Shown here: positions 48,570 through 60,818 of the stretch, piece after piece
How positions within the stretch are numbered: the first letter of the stretch is position 1
Layout: every line of letters starts with the position of its first letter
Origin: Adiantum capillus-veneris
Taxonomy: Eukaryota > Streptophyta > Polypodiopsida > Polypodiales > Pteridaceae
Direction of reading: 5' to 3'
Length of the DNA: 64,000 bases
Assembly: GCA_014529385.2 (NCBI GenBank)
Contig: CM043952.1
Coordinates: forward strand, 53,398,119-53,462,118
Program-made: the position numbers and the translations under genes
Notes under the pieces: generated by a model
What the model was told of the DNA's origin: nothing
Seen by the model: only the letters and a program-made list of their open reading frames with translations
Database searches by the model: none

Positions 48570-50876
48570 ATGCTCATGCGGTCATGCTCTTGCTCAGTCC
48601 AAAAAGAACTCCAACACATTGCACCTGCATGGAGTCAATATATCATTGATTTCTTAACAACAAGGACATTTCCTGAAAACATAACAAAAACGCAAAAAAA
48701 GGCTATAGAGTTGGAGGCTCGAGACTTTAATTTAATTGAAAATCAACTCTACAAGAGAGGAAAGGACAATCAACTTAGAATCTGTGCAAGTGAAAGTGAA
48801 TACCTGTTGATTATAGAACACACACATGGAGGAATAAGTGGAGGCCATTTTTCAGGCGATAAGACGGCAAAAATTTTCTTAACCACAGGAATATGGTGGC
48901 CTACATTGCACATGGATGCTGAGGAGTTTGTAAAGCGTTGTGACGCATGTCAGCGCACTAAGGTGCCGATAAAGAGAGATGAGATGCCACTACGGCCAAT
49001 GATGGGAGCACGGGCATTTGCAAAATGGGGAATTGATTTTGTGGTACCTATTTCACCCCCTGCATATTGCACCCATACCCAATATATCATTGTGGCTACA
49101 GACTATCTCACAAAATGGGCTGAAGCCAAAGCAACACATGAAAAAGCAGACGCAAGAACCACTACACAATTTTTGTATGAGAATGTCTTTGTATGATACA
49201 GATTACCAATAGAAATTGTCAGTGATCGAGGAACACATTTTCTTAATGAAGTCATTGAATATTTGCTAGAGGAATTCATGGTCATACATAGAAAATCTGC
49301 TCCATATCATCCACAGGCAAATGGACAAGCTGAGGCCACAAATAAAACACTATGCACTGTTTTGATTAAAATTGTATCAGAGTCAAGGACATACTGGGAT
49401 TAACAACTACACTCAACACTATGGGCATACAGGGTAGCTTACAAAACATTTATTGGAACAACACCGTACAACATGGTGTTTGGTTTAAACGCTATATTAC
49501 CAATAGAGTTTTTAGTTCCAACTCTACGAGTAGCGAAACGCTTAGAATGGACAGGCCATGAGCTCTCTTCAAGAATAGATGATCTTGAAAAGCTAGATGA
49601 ACTTTGATTGAGAGCTGTAGCTTTGATCTACGCTAAGAAAAGAAGACAAAAAGAGTTTTTTGACAAGCAAGTGCGTACGAAAGAGTTCAAAACAGGTGAT
49701 TATGTACTTGTTTATACTTTGAAGCAACATGGCAAAAAACTTAAAAATCGAGGGATGGGAACCTTTGTGATTAGTGACTTACCACAAAGTGGAGCTGTCA
49801 AACTTACTACATTAGTAGGAGAAGAAATGCCGAATTGGATTAGTGGGTGTCGGTTAAAAAAGTATCATTTACCACTAACATAGGAGATGCTTCAACAAAT
49901 CCATCAAGAAAAACAACGGATGAAGGAGAAACAAAGGGTACGAGAAGAAGCACAAGCAGAAGCAAAAGAACACATTGCAAAAAGAAGGCTTCTCCGCCAA
50001 TAACAACAAAGTGGATCACCATTGCGAATAAATGCTATTCGATTAACGAATTTTGGTGAAGACACAGTGGAACCAATAATTGCAGTCAAAGTGGGTAGCA
50101 AACAAGTTGAATTGACGGCATTGCTTGATTCTGGAGCTCAAGCAAACCTGATCTCTTGCAAATTATATAATCAGCTTCAGCTCGAAGATCAACTTCATCC
50201 TACTCAACAAGTGCTGGAAAGCAGTACCTCAAATTCATTGAGCACATTGGGCTAGACAATATTGCATGTACAAATACATCAATATGTTTACCCCCACAAG
50301 TTTAATGTGGTTGAGGATGCGAGCACACTACACCCCGTGTTGTTGGGAAAACCTTGGCAGAAAGAGTATAATGTGCAGATAGATTGGAATTCGGATACAG
50401 TCAAAATTCAGCATGCACAAGAACAACAGGTGGTAGCCTTTTCTCAGACAACCTGGAAGAACCAGATAATAGCACCACCATCACTGGATAAAGAACAAAA
50501 AGGATGGGTGCCAATAAAGCAAAACACGATACCCATGGAGAACAACCAGGGAACTACCAACCATGTTCACTACAAAAATAAGACAACACAGACCACAGTG
50601 AATAGATCAAGGTTAGCAACACGCAAAAAACAAGTATGGGTATGGAAGGATAGAGGCGACCGGCATACAAACCACAATACAACAACAGAAGTCAACAGAA
50701 GAACACAGTTAAACCAAAAACCAAGGGAATAAAGAAGATATGGATCCCGAAGAGAATGCTCAGTAACCACTTAAATGCGACACGCGTTTGGATCCCCAAG
50801 GCGATGCTACAGGAACTCCCTTCAGTACAAGCAACACCACCAGCCAGATACTCACTAAATATGAAACCGGTGTGAG
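48570..50876 (+). pseudogene. Gypsy integrase followed in frame by a second retropepsin
   Basis: One reading frame runs from 48,570 to 50,732, interrupted only by stops at 49,194, 49,401, 49,605, 49,881, 50,001 and 50,253. Order: integrase H2C2 (H-x3-H in HTHGGISGGH; CDACQ), core GIDFVVP, IVSDRGTHF and a GQAEATNKT end, C-terminal domain (FKTGDYVLVYTLK, ISGCRLKKYHL), a charged coiled-coil stretch (EMLQQIHQEKQRMKEKQR), then a full retropepsin: ALLDSGAQANLIS and PVLLGKPWQKEYNVQIDW. The tail, after a frameshift near 50,720, repeats a short VWVWK/IWIPKRML/VWIPKAML motif. A protease after integrase is not the normal Ty3 order, and the element already has a protease at 43,400. Stops such as FV*YR and EL*LR fit CGA to TGA. 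Confidence 0.75.
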
Positions 50877-53631
50877 CGGGATGGAAACACACACAACGCC
50901 TCTATAATGATGCGACACACACTCTTGGGATGATACACACACACACACATTATGGGGCACCACTCGGCTTACACAACCAGCCTGGCTGAGACAGGAAACA
51001 CACAGACGGAGTGAGAAGAGAGAGATTTCCCACTTGCCCACTCAACACTCACACACACACACACACACACACTCACACACACTCTCAATTCAGATCAAAG
51101 GAGGAAAATTTCTGTTGTTTAGACTCAATGAATCTCAGCCTAACACCAATGGGGCAAATAGTTTACACAGTATTGAGGAAATACACCAGATACAACCACA
51201 AAGTTAAGCAGAGGCTTCACTCACCGGAGAAGATTACACAGAAAAAAAACAAAAAATCTATGAGGAATTTGTCAAAATAGACAGCGCCATTGCGTTCGGA
51301 ACACCCAAAAACCCCACCCTACAATGTCACAGTGCTCAAATCCGACCTTGGATGAGCAGTTTAGGGCCAAAAAATGCTCCAAAAACAGCAAAAACACACT
51401 TGCGGCTGTTCCTCCTCTCTTCTCCACGTTTTTTCTAGTCTTCTCTCTTGTTTTTCAGTTCCCACACTTAGCTTTATTAGTTGGGCACCCTTGTCCTTTT
51501 AGATGACCTCAAACGGACCCCAAACAAGCCAAAAACTGACCTCGCAGTGCATAATTGTCACCCTGCTGCATCCATGCGCACACCTGGCACTCATTTCTTT
51601 TCAATAATGCGTCTCGCAACCACGTGAAGTGGCCCCAAAAAGTGGTGCTCATGATGAACTTTCTGCATAACTCTCACAAGAAAACACCACTTTGTGTCCG
51701 TATTCATCCACGTGCAAATATTGACCCCGTTCGGCCTCCTGACGCCACTCGATGCCATCTGACGCACCTGCTTACCTCATGTCGTCGGCCCGCGGATAGC
51801 TTCCTCGAGAAGTTTTACGCGCTACCAACTCCTCCTTATTGTAGGAAAAACACACTAGTACTGATAATAGTGAAAATCGCTGCACTATGTACACCCTGTC
51901 CTACCTGTACACACGTGGACCCCACGTAACCACCTGGCTATGGAAATTGGGTAATCCCTTATTCGATGCACCATGCATGTGTATGTACATATGCACAATC
52001 CCTTGCTCAAAAAAACTCCTGACACCGGCAAACCGATCTATGTGGGTGCCGATCAGAAGAACAACAATGACAACTAAGGACGAGGCAATAAACCTACAAA
52101 AGCCTCCGCAATAAAACTCCAAAGGGCAATTAACAGAGAACAAGATTATCGCTACAACGAAAATGACACTTCCATCAACGGAAACAACCACGGCCATATC
52201 GATAGTAGCGGCAACCCAAGAAACTTTTGCAAAGAAGACGATAAAAAAAAGAGTTGTAGAGTTACAACTTTTAATTGCAAAGAAAATCCACCAACCAAAT
52301 CAACAACAAATAGGAAACCTCGACGTCGAATGCCAATAAGCATCTTGCTTATTCCCTCCTCTCGCACAACATTAATTTTCCATGCATTGACTGAGTATGC
52401 ATCAAATAGGGCCACATTACAAGGCCGCGCATTAGCACAATTTTTAACCCATGCACTGCACATACCCCAAGGCGATACCTTGTCATCCGGGAGGACTCCG
52501 ACTAGGAGGGGGGGAGGCATTCTCAATGCGGACGCAATGAAGGTGAAAAGAGCAAAAAAGGGCATGTTTTTCGATTATTTTGATGGGTTTTCGTTTGATT
52601 GCAAAATATTCTGGACTAACCTAAGTACATATGCCCTTATACAACACAAATCTACAAGTATATGGGGCCAAACGACAAATTAGGCCTCTAGGTGTGTGTA
52701 TATATGTAAAAATAACCATTTTTTGAGCAAAATATTGGTAAAACGGAGAAATCCGGCCATAAAATTGCATGTGAGTGTACATAGTGTTTAGTGGTGATGT
52801 TTTTGAGTTATTATGATTTTTGGGGATTTTCTGGGTTTATTTTTCTATTTCTTTTTAATTTTACTAATTATCGGCAAAAAAACTTCAAAAATAAAAAAGA
52901 GGTGAAATACGATCGTAATGAAAAACAAAAAATATGGGGATAGTCAGTGACTATATAACAACCTATGGTACAATGGGGGTGCAATTATATGAATGTAGCG
53001 GGAGGCGTGTTTTGGCCAGATTTTGACCGAAACGTCAAATTTCTCGGAAATTGGGCAAACGGAGTCCAAATCAAGAACTTTTCGAGCCGAAACTGCATCT
53101 CGCAAGAAGTTAGGAGTACATGTCAAATTTCATAGAAAGTGGTCTGGGTACCCCCATTATAAGATTTTTTCACTTCACTTAGAGCTCATTTCTACTATTT
53201 CCTTCTTGAGAGAGAGTTCTAACCACATAGAACGAACCGGACTTCCAGCTGCTTCTACGACGCGCACGACCACCCGACAGGCTCCAGATATGAGATGTAG
53301 GCTTAGCACCTTGAGCTTTTCTCTTATGTTTGATATTTTATCGCGAAAACTAGTGTAGTGTTCACATGGGGAACGGACAGTAGAGACCTACAGGTAGAGG
53401 TAGCCACCTAACGGCTAACCCAATAGCAATAAGGCTTCATAGGGGGTTTACCGTAGCCTAGGAGACCAATCTTGGATGCCCGAAAGAGGCAAAAAAGCAA
53501 TGGGAAAAACCCTAACTTCTACAGCCCTGCAAGAGGCCACCAAGTGGTAAATCGGTGGAAAGTCACCCAAATGCTACCAAAAATCATGGGTAGGAGCATC
53601 TCGACATGCTCTACAAAGCTATATAGCCCAC
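50877..53631. other. Anonymous sequence, possible remains of gypsy 3' end
   Basis: No coding similarity. CA dinucleotide runs at 50,936-50,950 and 51,049-51,084. I looked for a match to the LTR end (CCGCCAACA) or a polypurine tract that would mark the 3' LTR of the gypsy element and found none. Confidence 0.45.
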
Positions 53632-53889
53632 ATGGCCATAAGGCGACCTGAAGCAGGACTAAGCTTAAGAAACGGTATCGAACACACAAAGCATCAACTG
53701 GCTCTCACTGCCAAACCGGATGTCCGTTTTCCACCAAACTTCACAAGCGGCTTGCCTAGACCATCAACAACCAAGTCCTATGGTGGTAGACCACCACAAG
53801 TCATCGACGGCATACAAATGCAACCACGGCCGCTTCCAGAGCGACAAATCGCCAAACAGAGCTCCGGTGAAGCAAAAGCCAACAAAAAC
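53632..53889 (+). other. Open frame interrupted by the copia insertion
   Basis: An ATG-started frame of unknown nature (Arg/Pro/Gln-rich) runs into the copia LTR. If the copia and one CATAT copy are removed, the frame continues from NKNH through M-A-R-F-P-K-E-P to a stop at about 59,100. It might be part of an older element or chance. No domain is recognised. Confidence 0.25.
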
Positions 53890-53894
53890 CATAT

Positions 53895-54171
53895 TGTAGA
53901 CATGTAGTAGTGTTAGTGTGTATACGCGCTTCACCAGGGGCACTTTTCTCCCACTGGATTTTTCCCCCTGGACATCTGGTGTGAAAGGACACCTTATCTC
54001 TTAGGGTTTCATATAAGCTTTGTAGCTCTGAGTTTGTCTACACTATTATTCTAATACAGAGATATAGACTACAGAGATCTCGTACACAAGCTCTGTGTCT
54101 TCTCCTTCTCCATCTTCTTCCTACTCTGAGTTTTTGTCTTCCTTCTGTTTCTTGTTTCATCATCTTCAACA
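53895..54171 (+). repeat. 5' LTR of copia copy 2
   Basis: Starts TG, ends CA. Contains CT-rich blocks, TCTCCCACTGGATTTTTCC, and a TTCATATAAG stretch near 54,010 that could serve as a TATA region. Confidence 0.97.
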
Positions 54172-54173
54172 AT

Positions 54174-54186
54174 TGGTATCAAAGCA
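54174..54186 (+). promoter_or_regulatory. Primer-binding site of copia copy 2
   Basis: TGGTATCAAAGCA lies two bases after the LTR. It matches the initiator tRNA-Met site with AAAGC in place of AGAGC. Confidence 0.85.
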
Positions 54187-54565
54187 AGGTGATTTCCAGA
54201 GCCTCTACTTGCGTTTTCGCGTCCGCGCGCGCAATCGCAGTTTTCAGGCAGTTTTCGGAAAATTTGCTCGTGAGAGCATCCTCGACGTTTCGGGAGTATT
54301 CTGAGCAGGTGCAGTTTTACCCCCCTTTCGAAGCCGTTCGAGCCCTCAGAATTTTGTTCTGAGCAGCGTAGCAGAAGTTACTTTTCGGAGGCGTTTAGAT
54401 CAAGAGGGTGTGCTTTTTGACAGATTTTCTTCAGGTAAACAGTTCTTTTGGGAAGCAGCTTGTCTTAGCTTTGTGCTGAGATTTTGTGTAGATTTTTGCT
54501 TGCATTGGAGAGAAGATTTGTGAATCTCTTGGAGGTTCTTTTTCTCTCTTGTGTGCATCCACAGT

Positions 54566-57500
54566 ATGGCTCAATCTACGGAGAAAGAGATTTTTGGTGC
54601 GTTTACATCCGAAGACAAATTGGATGGTACCAACTATTCTCTTTGGTCTTTTATGGCCAAAAATGTTTTGGTTGGTAAAGGATTGTGGGATTATGTATCT
54701 GGAGATGAAGTTCGTCCAGTTAGCATTGCACCTGCCACGCCTGGTCGTGGTGGAGCTGTTGGTGCAGGACCCTCACAAGTGACTCCAGAGCAAAAGAGAT
54801 GGGATACTAAAGATGCACAGGCTATGGTTGTGATTGCTTTAACCATAAAGAGGACAATCACACCACATATCAGATCTTGCAGAACTTCTGAGGATGCTTG
54901 GAACACTCTGCAAGCTATGTTTGGAGGAAGAAACGCTGCCAGAATAGAGTTTTTGAAGAAACAACTTGAAAAAATACAGATGGACGAAGGTGACGATATT
55001 GTCGAGCATCTTACAAAAATCAGGGATCTTAAAGAGCAATTGCTTAGCATTGATGAAGTGATTCCAGAGAAGGACTTGGTTTCCAAAACACTCAATTCAC
55101 TACCACCATCTTATTTGACTTTTCAGACTTCTTTCACTCTGTCTTTGCGAGCTAATCCTGAGCCTCTTCATTTTGAAGAGTTAGTGGCTTTGCTATTGCA
55201 GGAGGATCAATCACGTAAGAACAAGTCTTTACAGGTGGATGGTATGGATCATGCTCTTGTTGTACAGAACAAAAACTAGGGTAAAGAGAGTGCTCATCAC
55301 TCCAAGTCTGGTGCAGGACAGTCTTCAGAGAAGTCTAAAGGTGATTCCGACAAGTCCAAGAAGAAAGGTAAATGTCACTACTGCAAGAAACCTGGTCACT
55401 ACATTAGTGAGTGTAAAAAGCGAATTGCTAAAGAAAAGAAGAAAGAGTCAAGTTTGGTTGTTTCAGCTTCTGGTGATTCTTCTATAGCTAAAGAAGAGTC
55501 TGCAAACTTTGTGCAAGATTCTTATGCTTTTGTAGTATGTTCAGATTTTTTTGCTTACAGTGTTGACAAGACACAAATGATTTGGTACTTTGATAATGGT
55601 GCATCCATGCATATTACTTCAAGGAAGGATTTGTTTTGTTCATTGGATGCAGCTCCAGCAGGAAAGAAGGTGACATGTGCAAATAATGCTTCTTATCCAA
55701 TCAAAGGCGTTGGTAAGATTTTGATTACCATTTTAGATGGTTCAGATTTATGCTTGCCAGATGTCTTATATGTTCCAGGGATCAAGAAGAATTTGTTGTC
55801 TGTATCCTCTCTTGCAAAAAATGGTCTTCGGGTCATTTTTGAGGATGACAGATGTGTTGTACGAGATTGAGAGAATGGTTATTCTCTTATCACTACAGGT
55901 ACGCTGGAAAATGGACTATTTTTGCTAGATCGTTATGAAAAGCAGATTCAGGTATGTATTGCAGAAACAAAGACTCGGGCCATGCAGGATGCTGAGTTGT
56001 GGCATGCTAGATTTGGGCATGTTAGTTATGGCAGTTTGATGACTTTACAACGTCATAATATGGTGCATGATTTGTCTTTATTGGAGATGCCACCAAGACA
56101 TGTATGTGAAGGTTGCGTTCTTGGAAAGATGCACATATTTGCATTTTCGTAGGATGGTTCAGTTAGAGCGACACGAAAGTTGCAGCTTGTACACAGTGAT
56201 GTATGTGGTCCTATGAGGACGCCATCTATAGGAAACAACCTTTATTTTGTGACCTTCATTGATGACTTTTCCAGGTTTTGTTGTGTGTATCCACTCAAAG
56301 AAAAGCCAGATGTGTTTGCAGTTTTTCAACATTATGTCGCCATGGTTGAAAATGAAACAGGTTGCAAAGTACAGACTCTTCGTACCGATCGAGGAGGTGA
56401 ATACATTTCAGGTGCATTTAAGGATTTTTTGGGAAAGAAAGGCATTAAACACCAATGCACTATGCCATACACACCACAACAGAATGGTGTTGCAGAAAGG
56501 AAGAACAGGTCTTTAATGGAGACGGCTAGATGTATGCTCAAGGGTAAGAGTTTGCCTCATAAGCTATGGATGGAGGCAGTTGCTTGTGTAGCACATGTTT
56601 TGAACACGTGTCCTACTCGTGCCTTGAAGACCATTACTCCATATGAAGCTTGGTATGACAGAAAACCTTCAGTCAGTTATCTTCGTGTTTTTGGTTGTCT
56701 TGCTTATGCTCACATCCCTCAGCAGTTACGTGGGAAGCTTGATGATAAGGCAATCAAATGTATATTTGTGGGGTACAGTAGTGGAAGTAAAGGTTATAGA
56801 TTTTACAATCCTGCTACAAACAAGATTTTTGAAAGTCGTGATGTAATTTTTACAGAAACTACTGCTCAACCTATAGTTGCTTTTGATGTACCGCATATGC
56901 AGACACATGATGTATTTGAAGGTTTGCTTCCTTCTTTTGTGGAGAATCAAGAATCACACTCAGGTTGATAATCTTGATCAATCTTTTGATCAGCATGTGA
57001 CACCTCATGATGTAGAGGAAATTGTGCGTGAAGAGCAAGAAGTTCTCAGGGAAGAAAGAACCTTGCCTAAATGGGTTCATAAAACTTTGCAGGATAGCAA
57101 GTTGGATGCACCGTTGCCACGAAAAACACGTGTTGGTACTACTTTTGGTAGAGAGCAAGTAGATTTGGCTTGCTTTAGCACTCTTTGTGATGCAGATGAG
57201 CCTAATTCATTTGAACAAGCTTTAGAGTGTGTTCAGTGGAAAGATGCTATGCAGCAAGAAATTGATTCTATTCATAAGAATTATACATGGGATCTAGTGG
57301 ACTTGCCTACAGGTAAAAATCCTATTGGTACAAAGTGGGTTTTTAAGGTAAAAAGGAAACAAGATGGTACTGTTGACAGGTACAAAGCAAGGCTTGTGGC
57401 AAAAGGCTATGTGCAACAGAAAGGCATAGATTATGATGAAACCTTTGCTCCCACTTCTCGTGCGTCCACAGTTAGATCACTAGTTGCTATTGCTGCTCAT

Positions 57501-58748
57501 CATGGTTGGAAAGTGCATCAGTTGGATATCAAAACTGCTTTTTTGAATGGTGATTTGCATGAAGAAGTTTATGTAAGTCAACCAAGTGGTTTTGTTGTAA
57601 AAGGTCAAGAGCAAAAGGTATGTAGATTGCGTAAAGCTTTGTATGGTCTCAAACAGGCTCCAAGAGCATGGTATGAGAAGATACATACTTATTTGATTGG
57701 CCAGGGATTTCAGAATAGTCCAACAGAAAGTACTTTGTATGTCAAAAAGAGAGATGGAGTTCTCATTATGCTAACACTTTATGTGGATGATATGCTTCTT
57801 ACAGGCAATAATGCAAATGAAATTGAAGCATTTAAAGATGCTTTGAGAAAAACCTTTGAGATGTCTGATATTGGTTTTCTACATTATTACTTGGGTATTC
57901 AGTTTGTGCAATCAGAGGATGGCATATACATGTTGCAGGAAAAATATTTGCATAAAATTTTGGACAAGTTTGGTATGCAAAATTGTAAACCAATCTCTAC
58001 ACCTGTAGAAACTGGATCAAAGTTGAGCATGCACGATGCTGGAGAACCTTTTGATGTACATACTTATGCAACAGCCATTGGTTGCTTGATATATTTGGTA
58101 GGCAACACTCGTCCAGACATTCAATTTGGGGTTTCACAAGCAAGCAGATTTATGCACAGCCTAGGTATGCATCATTGGCAGGCTGTGAAGCGCATACTTC
58201 ATTACCTTTCAGGTACCCCTAATCTTGCCATGTTCTTTCCAAGGGGGGATATGTATGGAAAGCACAGTTCTATGCAGCTTCTTGGTTACAGCGATTCAGA
58301 TTGGGCTGGTGATTTTCACACATGACATTCCACAAGTGGCAATTTTTTTTTCTTGGGAAATGCATGTATATCTTGGCTAAGCAAGAAGCAGCCCACAGTG
58401 GCTACATCAACTTGTGAAGCTGAGTATAGGGCAGCTTTCACGGCAATAGTTGATTGTGTATGGATACGCAGGTTATTGGCAGATCTTTGTGAGTGTCAAC
58501 AGACACCCACTACCATTTTCACTGACAGTCAGAGTGCTATGGCAGTTGCAAGGAATCCAGTATTTCATGCAAGAACAAAGCACATAGAGGTTCACTACCA
58601 TTATGTTAGGGAAAGGCTACATGCAGGGGAGATCACACTAACTTACTGTCCTACACAGGATAACATTGTAGATCTATTTACGAAGGCGTTATCACGAGAA
58701 AAGTTTGAAGATTTCCGAAAAGCTTTGGGCTTACTCTCATACACATGA
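54566..58748 (+). pseudogene. Copia gag-pol, four stops and one frameshift
   Basis: Starts at ATG 54,566 (MAQSTEKEIFG). Gag has the TSEDKLDGTNYSLWSFM pattern, then a zinc knuckle CHYCKKPGHYISEC (~55,373), protease FDNGAS (55,592), integrase HHCC (LWHARFGHVSYG; CEGCVLGK) and core (LVHSDVCGP, TDRGGEY, TPQQNGVAER), RT (GTKWVFKVKRK, QLDIKTAFLNGDL, LYVDDMLL at ~57,780) and RNase H (SDSDWAGD, STCEAEYRAA), ending at 58,748. In-frame stops: TAG 55,277, TGA 55,868, TAG 56,150 and TGA 58,323; frameshift at about 56,955-56,970. All four stops can be CAG or CGA with C changed to T; T*HSTSG at 58,323 is Arg in most copia proteins. All catalytic motifs remain readable. Confidence 0.93.
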
Positions 58749-58784
58749 TGATTTGCTACCTTGTACGGATTCACACTATCACTA

Positions 58785-58795
58785 CAGGGGGGATT
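58785..58795 (+). promoter_or_regulatory. Polypurine tract of copia copy 2
   Basis: AGGGGGGATT directly upstream of the 3' LTR, the expected plus-strand primer. Confidence 0.8.
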
Positions 58796-59072
58796 TGTAG
58801 ACATGTAGTAGTGTTAGTGTGTATACGCGCTTCACCAGGGGCACTTTTCTCCCACTGGGTTTTTCCCCCTGGACATCTGGTGTGAAAGGACACCTTATCT
58901 CTTAGGGTTTCATATAAGATTTGTATCTCTGAGTTTGTCTACACTATTATTCTAATACAGAGATATAGACTACAGAGATCTCGTACACAAGCTCTGTGTC
59001 TTCTCCTTCTCCATCTTCTTCGTACTCTGAGTTGTTGTCTTCCTTCTGTTTCCTGTTTCATCATCTTCAACA
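58796..59072 (+). repeat. 3' LTR of copia copy 2
   Basis: Same length as the 5' LTR with six substitutions and no indel, followed by the CATAT target duplication. Confidence 0.97.
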
Positions 59073-59077
59073 CATAT

Positions 59078-59537
59078 GGCAAGGTTCCCCAAGGAACCAT
59101 GAAGCTACGGAGACTAACATCAAGAAATTTCATCGTCGAAAAGCACTCCAAGAGTCAGAAAATGACTTAGAGGCTCTGAAAGCCAAACAGGGAGTTTCTA
59201 TCTATCTTTTTGACTTTTTTATTGAAATAAGGCTTAAAGGGGACTCAGGGGGGCTAAGGGCATATACTAGTAGCACTTCTTCCAAAGAATTCCTCAGGAG
59301 AAATCCTACGCGTAGGATGTCTCAAGGCCATGTTTGGGCACCCAACTCAAATTCGCACCTCATACACAACTTCTACATAGCTTATATATGCTAGCCGTCA
59401 AGTTCATCACATTTGGACAAGAGTTGACCTCATGTGCATAAAAAAAAGGCAAGTCAGAGCATAGAGGCAATAAAGGGTCATAGACCTACCAAAACTAGTC
59501 TAAATCACATGAAACTTGCACAATATACTCAGTATCA
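59078..59537. other. Anonymous spacer with one palindrome copy
   Basis: No gene seen. AAATCCTACGCGTAGGATGT at 59,301-59,320 is the same dyad that recurs in the gypsy leader at 38-39 kb, although the flanks show no clear similarity. Confidence 0.6.
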
Positions 59538-59729
59538 TGTTGGGGTATAAAGCCCAATGTGGTCGCCCAGGTAAGTGGGCGGGCCGCCAGGTATGTACAC
59601 ATATTCTTTTGTAAAAACCTAATAAGAACTCACTATGCTCTACACATTACAGTATAGCGAGTTCACCATATCGTCGTGCTCTTCTTCTCGCACTCTCTCT
59701 CGCGTCGCACTTCCGCTCGTACTCCTTCA
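59538..59729 (+). repeat. 5' LTR of copia copy 3
   Basis: A TGTTGGGGTATAA start and a CCTTCA end, about 192 bp, two bases before a perfect tRNA-Met primer site. The TG start is my choice from the CA/TG rule; no 3' LTR is in the window to confirm it. Confidence 0.65.
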
Positions 59730-59731
59730 AC

Positions 59732-59743
59732 TGGTATCAGAGC
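59732..59743 (+). promoter_or_regulatory. Primer-binding site of copia copy 3
   Basis: TGGTATCAGAGC, an exact match to the plant copia initiator tRNA-Met primer site. Confidence 0.92.
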
Positions 59744-60818
59744 TCAGATCGAGGCTTGGGGCAGCACTGCAGGAGACTAGAGTCACCAACTCAGATTGGA
59801 GTGAAATTCGACAGGCGAAGACACGGCCCCAAATCTCGTGGGTAAGCCCGAAGGGCTTGGTGTTCTCAAAATTTCATTGTGAGGTCATCTCGACCACCGT
59901 TCGGCTTCGACAAAGGTCTGCGCAGGCCATTTTCGACTACGTGGTCTCGACGGGTGCAGATCCGACTCTGCAAATTTGGGGTTTTCGGCCTACGACTGCA
60001 GGTGCTGAGGATATGGACACTCCCAGAGTGTTGATTTGTGGCTGTCTACACATCGAAGGATGGCTCACAGTTCTTGGAGGCGTGTCACATATGACACGGG
60101 CGCATCTACACACAGACTGTAGGCAACATCCACTAGTTCATCAGGTAGCTTGTGTTTGCTGCTTGATATTCCAGATTTCATCCTGACATTGCAAGTACTT
60201 CCACATGGGATGTATTGTCAGAGATGATGTATGTTTGTTGAGGGTTTGCTGGCTGTGAGTCACGCATCAAACAACCGCCGCAACGGTTACAACATACAGT
60301 GTGAAATTTGTGGATGTATGACTTTGTGGGAAGTCTATGTACTGTCAGATTTACTGGAGCCTTTGTTGAGGTTCGAGTGAGGTTTTATTGAGCTGGGGGA
60401 TTCTCGAATGTTGAGATCCTTTCGGTGATACAGGTCTTGGAGCGATCCCTCGAGCACCCTTAGATAGGCAGCTAGGATGTATTGACTGTGAGTTAGACAG
60501 TTGGGATTGTATCTTTGCTTTACTGCCGTTGAGGCATTGTCACAGTCTATGCTTACAGGACACTGACAGGACAGTACAGGTGCAGGACAGGTTTACCCGC
60601 AGCTTACAGTGTCAGAGAGACAGTGTTTTTTGAGCTATTTTTTGGTCTGTTTTTTGAGTACACCAGAGCCATTTTACAAAGGAGACTCTGTCGAAATTTA
60701 TGCAGAATCTAAAGCTTTCTTGGTTCATTTGACAAGTTGATATTGGTTCAGAGGTCAGTTTACAGGGGAAACTCTACCGAATTTTTCCCAGGAAAGTAAA
60801 CTACTGTGAAGCGTAGCT
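59744..60818 (+). other. Untranslated leader of copia copy 3
   Basis: About 1.1 kb between primer site and gag. A 183-codon frame (59,635-60,186) starts inside the LTR and has no recognisable domain. Such long leaders are common in plant copia elements. Confidence 0.6.

Larger units (their letters stand above)
53895..59072 (+). mobile_element. Ty1/copia element (copy 2), full-length, 5,178 bp
   Basis: Two 277-bp LTRs (53,895-54,171 and 58,796-59,072), both TGTAGACATG...TTCAACA, differing at six positions by my count (97.8% identity). The target duplication CATAT lies at 53,890-53,894 and 59,073-59,077. Primer site TGGTATCAAAGC at 54,174; polypurine GGGGGGA just before the 3' LTR. Domain order gag-PR-IN-RT-RH is copia. 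It is structurally complete but gag-pol is broken. Confidence 0.97.
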
